From Catonia carolina (lineage: Eukaryota; Arthropoda; Insecta; Hemiptera; Achilidae), in assembly GCA_035578175.1 (NCBI GenBank), contig JAQMRL010000002.1, positions 135,782,171 to 135,846,170 on the forward strand: a DNA stretch of 64,000 nt, written 5' to 3'. Positions 13,101 to 28,100 of the stretch are shown piece by piece. A model generated the notes under the pieces. The model was not told the origin of the DNA. It did not search any database and saw only the letters and a list, made by a program, of their open reading frames with translations. A program made the position numbers and the translations under genes. Each line of letters starts with the position of its first letter. Position 1 is the stretch's first letter.

Positions 13101-16100
13101 CATGAAACATAGTGTCAATTTTTATTTTTTCTTAAATCCAACTTTGGATTGGCATGGCGAAAAAAGAATTTTGGTTTTAACAAGAAGAAACTATTGGGAA
13201 AATGGTTAATGGACTTTTTCCAGAAATATGGATTTGACTACATGATTTTATTGTATTAATAAATACTACTTATTAAAATCTTTTTCCTTTATTTCATAAA
13301 ATGAAAGCCATGAACTTCCTGATGTGAAATTTGTGGTTACAAAGCAGATGTATAGGTTATTCATGTTTTATAATGTAGTGTTTTTTTAAATTTGACACTG
13401 CAAGTAATATACTGCAAACCAGGGTTACTTTGGCTCACCACTTTTTTGGTTCTTTTTATGTTTTCATAAATATTAAAATGGGACAGTTATGATTTTTAAA
13501 GTATTTTTGTTACTTTTGCGGGATTCATGGGTTTGAACAACATGCTCAGTTACACTAAGTTCAATTTTAAGTTTTATTACTAACAGTTACGTGTACTTAT
13601 GGCCACTTTTTGACATAATCACCTTGACTACTAAGGCATTTGTCATAACTGAGGACAAGCTTTTCAACACCCTCTTCATAAGTTTGTCGCCAATGAATTT
13701 AAATGAGTTGTGATATTGTCTTGAAGCTCCTTATTAGTTTAGTAGCACTGCCCTCCTAATCACTTCTTCAGTTCAGGAAAAAGATGAAAGTCACTTGGTG
13801 CTAGATCAAGACTGTATGGCAGGTGATCAAAAATGTCCAATTGAAATTGCTCAAGGAGCCAGTAGGCTACACCAGCACTGTGAGGACAGTCTTTGTAGTG
13901 GATCAGAACAATTCCAGATGTCCGTTTTGTTTTGAATGGCTCTCTGCAAACTTTCACAATAAAAAGCTACATTAATTGTGATTCCCAGCTGCATGAAGTC
14001 CACAAGAAACACAAAAAGGAAGCTTCAAAATAATGTCAAGATTTTTAAATTCATTGAAAACAACATTTTTTATGAAGGTATTGAAAAGCTTGTCCACAGG
14101 TTCGACAAATGCATCAATCATCAAGGTGATAATACCAAAAAGCAGCCATTAAAGTACATAACTTTTAGTAATAAAACATTTTTTCTATGTTCACTTGTCT
14201 TTTATTTGTGACCTCATATTTCTGGTACACTAAAATATCAACTTTGTTAAAAAGTTTTGTAGGTTTTATTTTTTTATATCCTCCTAACTACTTTTCGGAG
14301 TGTAATAAATATCTTTTCGCGAATGATGGGCCAAAATAACCCCGATTTACAGTAACTTTTATGGTTTATTAATATCAGTACTAAATATGGTTTGTTTGTG
14401 TGTGTCTGTAGGAGTTATTCAGCTACACCGCTTCATAACACAATGTTGCCATTGTATTACGTACCTCCTGAAATTCAACCGCCTCCGAATAGAACAAGTA
14501 ATAACAATAACAGTAACAACACAAATATTAATAGTAATAATAGTAACGAACGTGGCCCTCCAACTTTGTCACCTTATATTCAACCATCACCTGGAACATA
14601 CATGGCTGGTCAATGTGAGTAGCCTCCATTTATAATATATTTATAGGTCCAATAGTGAATCTAAAATTCTGTAAGAGAGAGTAAATCACTGGTGAGTATT
14701 CCTGGTAGAGTGTTAAAACACATACTAGTATTCTTGTATTCAGATAAGGCTTACTGTACGGCTAGGAGTAAAAATGAAAAATTGTGTTTTAAATTTGACA
14801 AAAACTAGTTACTGGTAATGCACTATAAGTTGACGATCATCAGTGAGTGTAAGAGTGGACTATGCGATGCGAGGGTTGCAAGTGCTACTATGTGTACTTT
14901 TCTAAATACATTATAGCAATAGCTCTAACCATAACATCATGTTGTAGTTATTTACTCTTACATTGATTTCAAAAATAAATCTTTATAATGCATCCTGCAG
15001 TTTGAAATATTTCTATTTCATATAATGAGTTAATATAATAATTTCACTAACCTTCTTTTTAAACTGCGTCACCTTTATTTTATTCCTACTTACACGTGTT
15101 TCGGTGGATCCACCATCATCAGAGTAAATGAAAAATTGAAACTAAAAAATTTTTTCATTTATTTAAAATTTACAGAAGATGATACATCTTCAGTCACTTG
15201 TATAAAACTGATTTAAAATTAATTTATTTTAATTTATCCCTTCTCATATTTACTGTAGATAGCAGCAGCAGTCAATATCACTTCATCATTCCTAAATTTT
15301 ATCTGTTCATTCAAAATGTCCTGCTTTTGCTCTTTTAAATATTTAAAAATATGGAACATCTCATATTTTTCAATTTTATTTTTATTCTCTATATTACATT
15401 GTTCTATTATATTGAAATGTTCATCTATTTTACCAAATTTATGTTTTTCTTCTTTTATATGATTGGTATAGTTAGATATAATGTAGTCACATTTCAGTGC
15501 TTTTTTGTGTTCATTATACCTCACTTGAAAATTACGACTAGTCATACCAATGTAAAATTTTTTACAATCCTCATTACCACAATCTATTTTATACACACCC
15601 TTTTTATTGCTTAGTGTTTCATTTATATTATTTTTAATTATATTTGTGGACAGTAGTTTTTTATTATTACATGTGTATGCGATTTTATAAAATTTATTTA
15701 ATGTTCTGTATAATTTATTGTTAATAGTTTTATTGTATTTTAATGCAATAAATGGTTTATGTTTTATTTTATTATCTAATATAAGGGTGGTTCTCAAGTT
15801 ATTTTTAAAATGTAGTTTGTTTTTATGAGAATAAAAATAAAATTTAAAAATATGAGATGTTCCATATTTATAAATATTTAAAAGAGCAAAAGCAGGACAT
15901 TTTGAATGAACAGATAAAATTTAGGAATGATGAAGTGATATTGACTGCTGCTGCTATCTACAGTAAATATGAGAAGGGATAAATTAAAATAAATTAATTT
16001 TAAATCAGTTTTATTCAAGTGACTGAAGATGTATCATCTTCTGTAAATTTTAAATAAATGAAAAAATTTTTTAGTTTCAATTTTTCATTTACTCTGATGA

Positions 16101-19100
16101 TAGTGGATCCACCGAAATACGTGTAAGTAGGAATAAAATAAAGGTGACACAGTTTAAAAAGAAGGTTAGTGAAATTATTATATTAATTCATTATATGAAA
16201 TAGTTACATTGATTTGTGTATGTTTACAACTACAGTTCAGCCGTTCTTAGTTTGCTCCTACTGTCAACAAACAAAAACCATCTACTACAGGGTGCACGCT
16301 AGAGTCTGCGACTTTACGGATCTCGTATTCCTATTAAGTTAACTATTTTTTAAATTATAGGTACTTAAAGTACTAAAAACATCAGTCATGATATGATGTA
16401 GGCCTAACAATTTCATTTAGAAAAAAAAATTTAAAAGTATTTTGTATTTAAATACTTTTGAAAGTATTTTGTTATTTTTTAATCAGCGTGTACACATTTC
16501 GACATAATGCGGATGCTCAGTAACGTCATTATTTGTTTACATTAGGAGCAAACTAAGAGAGGCTGGACTCTATGTCGTTTTATAAACATCCCATTGTATT
16601 ATTTATGGATCCTTCTAAATAATCCATACTACTAGGCCTAAGCTATATTTAGTATTCTTTATTAGTTATCAGCAGAAACTGAATTACTGCGCACTGACAT
16701 TTATTTTCTAGTAATAGACTAGTTAGACTATGAGTTACATTTTGAGTTACACGCTTGATACGTCTTATGCTACTAGTACTTTTGTTTTTATGTTGGCTGA
16801 TGTTAGTAGGATGTATAGTATACTGTCCTCTGCACAACAGGACCAATCATCAACTTATAGCGCGTTACCAATAGGTAACGCTAGTAGGTAATAGGTATAT
16901 AATAATAATAGGTAATAGGTAATAAGTATAGGTAATAGGTAACACTTTCACTGCTGGGAATTAAATTCAATATGTATGTACCTTGCTGGCCATTTATCAC
17001 TGTTTTCAAGATTTTATTTTTGAACCAATTTCATTGTTATATACCTCAATTTGCATCCGCAATACAGAAAAGTTTCATGACGACACCAATTGATGGAATC
17101 AACAGCAAAATTGTTTAACAGTGTTGTTTACATCTTAGATTATTTTGTAACTTTTTTGATTTATAGTACTCTGAATCATCTTATCTTTACCTTTTGATGG
17201 TTGAAACGTACATTTTTTTTCAGTCTGTCTATGAATACCATGATTTATCTCCTATCTCACAGATTTTTAGATTCGATGTGAGACTTCCTTACTGTATTAT
17301 TGTATAATAAGGTCAATTTTTCTAACATAATGTTAATTATATTGTTATATTATACATTTATTAATTTAAGCCCAAGTTTTGCTGCCATAAAATACAATCA
17401 AAACTGCCATTACACTGTAAAATCTCATCATTGTGTGTCAAATTCTTCCTGTTCTTCTGTGAAATTACAATCATTCTGTATGTTCTCTGAAAACAATAAA
17501 CTTTTTTTATCAATATCTTTATCAAAATCAATGTGAGAGCCCACTTATCTAAACGTACCATTTTGAATTAAATTTCAATACAGTTGAATTTTGACAGTCC
17601 ACTTGAATGTAGACAGTAGGCACTCCCACTACCACTATTCCACACCCACACACCCACTCCCACTACCGGTGCCTTCACTGGACACACGAGAGAGAAGTAC
17701 AGTATTGTAATAGATACAGAGAGAAAACTTGTGTGTACTGTAAATGTCTGCATTTGATGTTAATTGTAGTTATTAACACATGCATGACTAAAGATTGATG
17801 TTTTAAAATTATATACATCCCAAGAAGCCTTTCATTACTGTTCTAAATAATACCCTCAGTAATCCATAATATTTGGTAATCCAATTGCCTTCTGATCCCA
17901 TATCTGTTGGATTATGAAGATTCAATTGTATTTTTATTACTTTAATTATATGTTTTATATAGTCTAAATTTTTAGTTCCTGGGTCTGTTTGTGTCAAATA
18001 TTGATAGGCAGTAGCTATTGTTGTTTCATTAAGGCTGACTTTTGCACAATATATTATAGAATTTATAGGTTATGATATTGATTTTATTTCAGTTAGAACT
18101 TACCGGCCTACTCTTAATAGAGTTCAATAAATAAGGAATTATTTCTGCCACTTGATAATGCACTATTAAAATTCAGTAAATTAGCTGTTATCTTTGGTTC
18201 ATTTTTAATGATTTAGTTTGTGTAATATTATTTGTAACACTATTCATATAGTATGCATAATACATAATTTTTTTGTTAAGTTCTTTCTGTTTATTATGTT
18301 TTACTTCATTTTATTGTTTTATAGTTCAATACTACCTTTCAAGCATGATGTATCATCCAGTGCCAACACCTCTGCCTATGTTTGGAGTTCCTCCAGTAAT
18401 GTATTCACCAATAACTATGTTGCCAGCGCCATTATTATCAACACAGCCAATGAAACCTCAAGCTCAACAGCCACAAAACAACTATAATAATACTAATACA
18501 CCTAGTCAAATGGTATTATTATTGTTTAATATTTTTTACTCTTTGTAATTATAAGTGATCTATATATGGTAGTTTCTCGATTTAACGGTCATGCATTTTC
18601 CAAGGCTTGGATTTAACGTCACTCATTTAAGAAAAGAAAAATTTCACTCACATCCCTTCTTTTGTTTGAAAATTAACAAAAGTGCCTGTTAATTACACAA
18701 AATATAAATTAAATTTATTAACAATGGATAACGGGTTATTGATAATATTTCCGTTTTTATACAGTAGCATGTCTATATTATGATTGGTATCCTATTGTAA
18801 GTCCTATCGCCGACCACATTGGTGTAGTTGGTAACATGCTCGCCTCTCATCATGCGGTCTTGGGTTTGAATCCCATTCAGGCATAGCATATTTTCATATG
18901 TTACGAAAATCGTTTCATCCTTCACCGTTTGCATTAGCAGTAATTCCAGAACAGTCGGACGTTAAACCAAAAAAAAGTCCTCATGACTCTTGATATTCAT
19001 TACTACAAACCATTCTGCAGGGGAAAATATAATGGAAAGCATGGACCTGACAGAAGAAGGGTGTTGTGGCTTCAAAATGTGAAAACTTGGTTTGGGAAAA

Positions 19101-22100
19101 GCTCAGAAGAGCTAATTCGCAGTGCAACGAACGAAGTGAAAATTGTTATGACGGTCACCAACATTCAGAACGGATAGGCATCTGAAGAAGAAGAAGTCCT
19201 CATGAAGACATGGGATCACTGAACATATACAAATACACAAATTCCTCCACCCCTTGTTTGAAGGTTTCAGATTTAACATCACTTTGATTTAACGTCTGTG
19301 TACGACCAGACTTTAGCGTGGTAAATCGAGGACCTACTGTATAATAACTTTTTTTTTAATTCCTTATGTATGTATGTTGCAATCTGTTCAATTTAAGAAC
19401 AATAACAATAAAAACAGCTGACTTTCAGCGACCACTTTACCACTATATCAACCCATTGGGTTAATATTTATTTACTTTCCAAAAAAAGCTTTTTATATAT
19501 GAATAACCTTACTTATTTACTTACTTCATTATATTTATATATAAACTTATTTTTACTTTTAAATTTATGCATAAGGTGGGAAAATAACTTATCCTATGGT
19601 CCATGTCCTGGTACAAATCAACTTAGTTTCAATTTTTTATTTCATATTTTCAAATATTGGTCGTTCAGAATCAAAATAACAGGATGTGAGCTTCTAGATC
19701 TACCAGATCTTCCAGATGTTTTTGTGGGCCTGTATAGTTTGTTCTGGATATTAAGTTCATGAACATCTAATAATTGAAAATCCTTGAACAATTGCTCAGA
19801 GGAGTAGATAGTAGTCGGTTATAGTTAATCACTTGCAAAACAAGCTTTTGCACTTTCTCCAGAGGACCTAAATTAGATGGTCGATTACCACCCTATTCCA
19901 GTATTCTGTAATTGATCACTGACAATTGTTTTAATTAGTTGTGGTTCCTCTCAATTTTTTTTTGTAAATATAGATGAAGTTAATGAAATCTCTCTTCCAA
20001 CTTACAGTTACATTTGTTTCTTTGAATCATCAAGTGTTTATCTTGTATTTAATTAATTTATTTATTTATTAATAATAATAATTTATAATTAAATTATATT
20101 ATTAAAAAAATTAATATAATTTATTTATTTGTTGGACTTATTATTAATTTTTTATTTAAATTTTAATGTTACTCATTTGTTCTTGTTTTTAAAGGACCAA
20201 AGTGGAGATAATAAAAAGGCTCAAAGACCTTCTTCTCAAGCTACGTCTGTTAAAGCAGAGCCAGGTTCTGCATTTTGCAGTATCGCTTCTAATTCATTGC
20301 AACAGGTTTGTTTTTAAATCAGCCAATATTATTAGTTTTAAATAAAGTTTTTTTGTTTAAAATACAATTACAACTATTATTTTATAATCAAAATCTTACA
20401 TTGTATGTACTACTTTCTACCTAAAATTATTTTTTCATTAGAGAGCATAAAATATGGGTTTTCAGTGCCTTTTTACTGTGTGTACATAGAATACCTCGTT
20501 GCATTAATTGTCATTGTTTATTAAGGCGAGACTGTATAACGGTTTTAACTGAAAATTTTGAATTTCGGTTCTTTATGTTTTTCAATAGTTCAGACCGAGA
20601 TCAACCACAAAAGTTTACAGAACATAATAATCTTTGTACTCCCTTTTATGACAAAACTGTATTTTCTAGTTCCCTTTGAAACCGCAAACTAAGTTCCATC
20701 ACTGGTTATTTGTTAATAATAAATTCTTTTAATTCCTCCACCGCATTCAGAATTTTTTTTTTAGATTCATTGTAGGTTAGATGACTCTGTAGATGTGTAC
20801 ACGTGCTTGAGTCTCTGTATGTAATGTCTGTAATTTACTGTTTAATTACTGATTAGACTATCTGTAACAGAAATCACACTATAAAATTATATATTTACTG
20901 TCCTTATTGTAAAATATGTCTTGTACTACTGTATTTTCATCTATTTTATAAAATATATTGATGCCCACTTACAAGTGAAACCCACAGCTTGTTCAGGAAT
21001 GTATTCCTAATTTATTCAAATGCTTTTTTTGAAATAGAATAAAAAAAATTACCATACAATTATCTATGTTGGTCTATAACTTTGTAAGAATTTGTTCATT
21101 TTTTTCTTTACAGGCTATGTCAGAAACTTCAAAAAGAGAGGGTAAATCGTTGGGCATTCCATCACCTCAAAGTCTTGTTTCACAAGATTCTCCTGAAAAA
21201 ACAAAAGCTGATCTTGAACTGGATGTCAACAGCAACGAGTAAGTAAATGAATAATTTTTGTAAAATTGTTACTTACTTAGTAAAGTTTATATTTAAAGTA
21301 ATTATGGAAATTTTGGAGGGAATTGAAATTCATGGAGGAATGAAGCACGGGTTTTAATGTCCCCCTTGCTATTTAACTTGTACTCCGAAACACTATTTCA
21401 GGAAATACTAGAAGGAGAAACAGTTGGAATAATAATTTAAAAAATGCATATAAATAAAATTGTGTTGTTTAGGCCACCAGCCGAAAGGCTGGTTTGAACC
21501 TGTAAAGGCTTTATTAAGTAAAACAAGGAGTGAGGTGGTTTATCAATGCCTTCTTCACTAAGTGGAAAAGTATGCTTATCAGCATGCAGGCCCTCTGAAA
21601 AGCATTTACTTTCCACTCTGCAAATGCCACCTTCACTTTAATTGCTACAAGGTCTGGCTGTATAATGAAATTCATTGCTCTCAGAGGAGATAACTCTGAT
21701 TAGTGTCTTTTACACCTCTACCTCTTCTGTTCTTAAATGATTCAGTCATTTAATTGGCTGACCATGTGAGAAGAAACAGAACTATTTTTTGTAGCTCTGG
21801 AATTAGCAGATCGAGTTCAAATAGTTTAACACTCCACCTGTCTGTTATGGACAGGTCGATTATGCAGGGATAAATAATACGAGAAAAAACATCTTGGTTA
21901 AAAACCTGCAAGTCTGGTATCATTGCTCCTCTGTGGAACTATTTAGGGGTGCAGTGTCAAAAATAAGAATTTTTCTTATGATTACCAACCTCTGATATGA
22001 GAAAGCACATAAAGAAAAATATAACATTTTGATACGATGATGGCTTACTGCAACTTGTTATTAGTTAATTTATAAAAATGTTTTTTATGTGTTTAATTTA

Positions 22101-25100
22101 CTAATACATTTGTCTTTTACTTTTCATTGCAGCCTTTTAGATACCTCACTTCACAACGATAGTAGCAGTTACTATTCATCATTTTACTCTTTCATGAAAG
22201 CAGATGAAAAATCAGATGAAAGCATGAAAAGCCTGACTGAAAATGACAGCTCAGTTGAAACCAATACTGACAATAATCAAGAGGTAATGATTATTCTTTT
22301 TTAAACTTTAAAAGTATCTTTTAATAATATTAAAATTTAACATAAAACATAATTTTGAATAATTCATTAATTTATTCTATGTTTTTATCAGTCTGTCATA
22401 ATTAATTAAGTACAGTGACTTCTCTCTTAATCAGCTTGTATGTAACCAAGTCACAGTCAGATAACCAAAAAGTCGGTTAACAAAATTGTAACTCATTTAC
22501 ATCCGAATAGAACTACAAATTGAGTATATATTTTGTTTTAACCTAATTTGAATCCTGAAAATAAGCACATATTGATTATAATATGATAAGATTAGATTAT
22601 AAAATCACTCAGTACTGTATATATACTACAGTCTATGAATGACTTACCTGTGGTCTTCATTTCACTTTTTCTTCGTTGATACGTAAAATATAATTTGACT
22701 GTATAGTATACAACATATTTTAACAATATATAGGATACACAAACATATTTTACATATGTTATACACGCTACTACAGAACTAAAATTGTAATTATATTATA
22801 CACAGTATAAAAGTCCTATACTGTTATGTTCAAAACCCTGTCAGCTACATAAACCTGCCAGCTTTTCAGATACAGAAAATCGACTGTAGTTGAAGTCAGC
22901 TGCTGTTGAAAATATTGCAGGACTGTCTCTAGCGTGTATTGTTCATAAAAGACTAGTTAAAACATGTGTTCTTCAAATGAGCTTTTACGCTTTTGAGTTT
23001 AGATATACATGGCTATAATTTTCAGATTCGTAGTAAATTTAGTTATTTCCAGAAGATGTGATTATGTTAGGTGTGAGATATATTTAGTCTATGATATTAT
23101 AAATACTCGTACTGGTTTTAAGGCATTAATATTGTAGATGTAAGCTGCTATAGAATTGGGGAAATGTACTTTTTAAGGAACAGTGTGAAAAATCATTTAA
23201 TCTAGTCTTCCAGATTGAATCTAGGAACTTCAGAGTTGAAGTCCAGTACTCTATGACTGAACCACATAGAGCACTGTTATATCAATTATTATTTTAAAGA
23301 AATTAGTTTCAACAGTCTGTCTGATTTGACCACTAGAATGATTTATCCTACAAAACAGTTTTCAATTGGGATAAGGGGAGTATGAAAGTCCAGACAATTA
23401 GCTGATCATAATCAACGAAAAGCTGACGACTATATGTAAAGCACCTGCTTAGTTCAGATTCAGCAACTGAAAAAGTTTGTCCTTGAAATTTATTGATGGT
23501 AATGACAAAAAAGACACTTATCGGTAATTGAAGGTGTTTGTACTGGAAAGGGCAATTCCTAAAAATTATAGGATTTTAGTATAAAAACTCTGATATTTTC
23601 TTTGCAAAATTCCATAGGAATAATTGTTTCAATTGGTTGTGATAAGCAACAAATTGTACTATAGTACAAACAATTGGTTCTGATTGAAGATGAAGACGTG
23701 TCACATTCCGAATTTCTGTGTATTTAGAATAACGGTAGTAATCTTAATTATTTACTACAGGCAATGAAATTGCAGTTTTGATTCTGTAAATAGAAAACTG
23801 AACCATTAAGAAACATTCCACAATAGTTAATTAACAAATTCTGAAAGACATTTGTTTCAAAGTTTTAGACAATGCGTCGAATGGTGAAGTGGGTAGGGTA
23901 AGACGGTAGAGCTACTGGTCTGGAGACTGGTTTTCCGGTTGGGTGCGTACACAAAACACTTTTATTTATGTAACAGTGTAGTATTGTAGGCTATACAAAC
24001 TGATTTAGATAACTCATTATAATATTGGAAAAATCTTCGTTATTTTGTGTTAAAATGAAAAATGTCTCTTTAGAAATCGTAGTATTTATTTTTTTTTCAT
24101 AATTTCGATTATACAATATTTTTTGATTCATGGACTTATAATGAATGTATTCATAGTTTTTTTGTTAACCCTTCCCTCTGAACTTCCCCTGCCCTTTTTG
24201 TGATATTGAAAAAATTATAATTCTAATTATAATTATAGCATATGTTCATTCTGATTATATCCAGAACCTAAATACTGAAATTCATTAAATTTGGTTCAGC
24301 GGTTCTTGCATGAGCTGTAACAGACAAAAATTCAGCTGAACTTAATTTCAGTGTTTACTTGGCAGAATCTGACGTCGAAATAAAATTTGAGGCATTTTAA
24401 ACAATTGTACCAATAAAATCACAATTTTATTTATAAAGATGTACCTAATCGGTTCGATATCTCTGTTTGTTATCAACTGATGCATTACCAAGGTCCTGGG
24501 TTCCTTAATTACCTGAGAAGCTAATGTAACTAAAAAAATTATCCTCTTGGAAAACAGTCTTTTAATGGAAAATGTGGTTAAAAGAGAGGTCACTGAACTT
24601 ATTTATTTATTAGCGACACTTGTAAATAACATTTTTAATGAATATTCAATAAGTTGTATTGAATAACCAACATTGTGATTTAATTTCCATATTTTGTAGT
24701 CAATACAAAATTATTTTGAATGGTTTGGTAACTCGCATAAAATTCAAAAAGATTCTTATTTTTATGTTTTTAACAGGATTTATGGCGAAGAAATTTTAAT
24801 AATAATGATAATGATGCTCGTGAGCAAATGCAGAAACCAGTTAGAAAGGTATAAGTTAGTAAAGTTTGAATAAAACAAACAATGAGCTTTAACTTATATG
24901 TCACTTAATTCAATTTAAGCATGCTTCATCTGCTTAGCTTCTATAGTTAACTATATTTTTTTATCCGTGTACAGTTTATGCTTCACTGCTTGCTACCTGT
25001 TGGATACTAAGCTTTCATTTATGAATTTAATTGTGTTTTATGGATTGTTCAACACCTTTAATGTTATTATATTGTATCATTAATGTTACTGTCATTCCTT

Positions 25101-28100
25101 TTCATTTCACATTAATCTACTTTTACTTTCTCTCGCCCTGTATGAATAAATAGGAAAGGAAAGTATTGTTTTCATATCACTTTTTTGATATCAAGTTTTC
25201 TCTGAAAATACATGTTTTCATTTTTGATACTGTTAATCTTGAATGAAGACATTGGCTACAGTACTAAAAGTATTATTGTTGACTCTGCACTCCTTGTCTT
25301 TCCTAAAACACCAGTCAATTCAGCCTTCAAGGTGTAAATCTTTAATAATAACATTGTATTGTTTTTCCATAAAATATGTGTACAGTAATAAGGAACTATT
25401 TATTCGAATTTAATGTTGACCTTTGTACATGTTCTTACTAATGTGCTAAAACTTTAAACTAACATTCGCTGCATATTGTTGAATTATTTTGTGAAAATAA
25501 CCTGTACCAATAACAAATAACCTTTGACAGAACAGATAAAAAATAACATAGATTTGTGAAATAATATATGAGCGTATCTACATTAATCAGGAATAGAATA
25601 GGTTCTTACACAGATTTTTTTCTAAAAATACTTTGTCTTGATTCTTTCACCTGGCCTTTTGTACTGGTCATCAACAAAATAGAGGGTTAGGTTATGCAGA
25701 CACAAATTATTTTTGATCGTTAGTTATTTACTGTGTCTGAATTTTTACAATGTTGTGTGTATAATGTATGTATTCTAGTTGTATGCGCATGGTTTAATCC
25801 TTTTGTGAACTGTTGTGATTTTTGCACAATATTGCTTATTTGTCTAAGAATAACATTCGTTAATTCATTAGTACTAACTTGTACAATACTATAAGTAATA
25901 CCACTTCTAAATCATAGTACATCTTTTACACAAACAGCAATCTTTGAAAAATGAAACACAAAGCTCTATAATAGATATATGCCTCCATGTGGTGTGGGTA
26001 GATAACTCGAACGAGTAAAGTTGAAACTCTTTGAGTGGACTAAAACAAATCTCCAGCCAACATCTGGGGAGAAAATTACTCCTGTTGAAATCTAGCCAGT
26101 TTCAAAAATCTTACATCTTCGGTGGTGTGGGAACTACAATCGTAGGCCTACTTATTTGTTTTAAATTTTCTAACTAAAAAGTATGAAAGAACAAGTAACA
26201 ACAGAATACCCTGCACAAATCATGTTAGATCTCATTTTCATTTGAATTACAGGGGAAAGTGTGTGAAAATGTAACATAAGCAATTAATCAGAGCGTTGTA
26301 GGAACAGCAACCCAAAATAATATTTCCTGTAAAAATTGAACATACAGAGCCCAATAAATCTAATGCCAAATTTAAACCCATTTTCCAAAATGGTTTCAAA
26401 ATGAACACTAGACAAGCTAAGCACCTAATTAAAAACAAAAGAAACCAACAATTTTTTGAAACATTTAACATGCAGGGATTGATGCAAGTTGGCAAACTTA
26501 AAGAGCCATTTAAACTTAATGAAAACTTAATGGATGAAGCCAACAAACAAACAAACAAATAAAAATCTTAGTGTTACTAGAACACAGATTTAATGACAGA
26601 AAAATTATTAACAGTAACGGTTACTCAATTCTCAAGAGAAAATCCACAAGTTCACATCAGTACAATTTAGCAACTGCATACCTTGTTGAACTAAACTTAT
26701 TAAAAACTAAATAACTTTTAACATTGTAAACGAAAAATTTTCAACACTAATCTGTAAAAGTCTGTACAAGAGATACACAATAATCAACTGTCATAAGCCC
26801 ATAAACGTAGAAAACAGAAAAACTTTAACAGTGACAATAAGATTTGACCAGAAATAAAGTAAGAAGTTTATAAAATCCCCAATTCACACATTAAAATTTT
26901 ACTTCGGGGTTTTGATGCCAAAATAGATTTAGAAAACAAATTTAGAGTAGCAGGAAAGTAGGCCTATCTAGCCCACAGAAGAATTAATAGAAAAGGTGAA
27001 AGGTAAACTCTTAGCCTGAAATTAATGTCAGCATTTTACATCAGAAAGCGAAGTAAAAAGAAAACATGGAGATTGCCGAAAAACCAAACGAAAGAAATTT
27101 AGCTTGACCACTTTGCCATCTCAATCAGACTCCTGTAAATAAATTTATTAAATTACCTATATGATAAATGTAAAAACTTAATTTTTTCATAAAAGGCAAT
27201 TTAGACTATGTAAAATAGCTTAAGACATTCTCACCATTATTTCATTGTAGGTATTCTCTTTCTGTTCATCTGGTGTTCTGTTTTTGTTCTTTGTGGAAGT
27301 CCTCATAAATAATCAGTTGTCTAAATTTTTCGGTTCATTATAATTCTTTGGTTTATTCTACTTTTTTAATATTATTTCTGACTTCTTAAACCATTTATCT
27401 GACACGTTAAGCCTATTATTTAGTGTCTGTAAAAATTATTATCTTTGTTTTCTTATAGTTTCCATTTACTATTTTTTTTCTTGTACATGTCTTCTCATCC
27501 TTGTAACCTGTGCTGTCTGTCTGTCTTCAGACACATTATCTTGGAAAGGATCTTTCTTTCAAATTTCTCTTATTCTCTCTGACTCTCTTCACAATCAGTT
27601 TAAAATATTCATTCATATTCAGACATGTAGATTATACTATTGTTAGAATAATTTTTTTTACTTTTGAGACCTCATAGTATCACTCTAGTTCAAGTTTAGG
27701 TCTGTTCCAGTGTTGGATTTTTTTGAAAAGCACGCTCTCCTAAGCGTGGTTTCCTTTCGTTTGGCCCACATTTTCTTAAAACGTTCCGATATCTGTTTCC
27801 AGTCTTCATCGGTAAACACCCTGTTGTACACTCTTCTGGTTTTTGGTTCAAATGTTACCATATTAGTCTTGACTAGTTGGTTGTACTTAGCTGATTTTGT
27901 TAGCAGGTCTTGTTTAGTGATTCCAAGTTCCTCCACATCCTGCTGTACCTCCTTCAGCCACCAAAAATAAAAAAATAAACTACAAACTAAGGTCTCGACA
28001 CCAAAAATGGTTGATCAGCCGGTTCACAAGTCTGGACTTTTCGGCTCTTGAGTATGTGTCCTAGGAATGATATTCTTTTCTTCTTAAAGTTATTTGTTAG

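Larger units (their letters stand above)
13411..14353. mobile_element. 943-bp element with ~30-bp imperfect TIRs, hosting mariner remnants
   Basis: Left end actgcaaaccagggttactt and the reverse complement of the right end (ACTGTAAATCGGGGTTATTT) match at about 24 of 30 positions, continuing into tggctcacca / tggcccatca. Internal sequence is mostly the two mariner fragments below. The superfamily of the outer element is not recognised. Confidence 0.55.
15013..16203 (-). mobile_element. Penelope-like element remnant with ~375-bp inverted ends
   Basis: A 5'-truncated Penelope-like retroelement on the minus strand (GIY-YIG endonuclease end 15797-15234, then 3' UTR) is joined to an inverted copy of its own 3' end. 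15013-~15383 and ~15827-16203 are near-identical reverse complements. Hammerhead-type cores lie in both arms. GIY-YIG nucleases and hammerhead motifs in terminal repeats are both known Penelope traits. Confidence 0.82.
18565..19345. mobile_element. pogo/Tigger-like non-autonomous element with two nested insertions
   Basis: Left end ggtagtttctcgatttaacg; reverse complement of right end cagtaggtcctcgatttacc. gtcctcgattta-type TIRs are characteristic of pogo/Tigger families. SINE-C (18808-18976) and a LINE tail (18987-19193) lie inside. Confidence 0.65.

Noticed and set aside
15351..15614. Hydrophobic plus-strand frame
   Set aside because: Antisense of the Penelope GIY-YIG frame; the apparent membrane character comes from A/T-rich codons.
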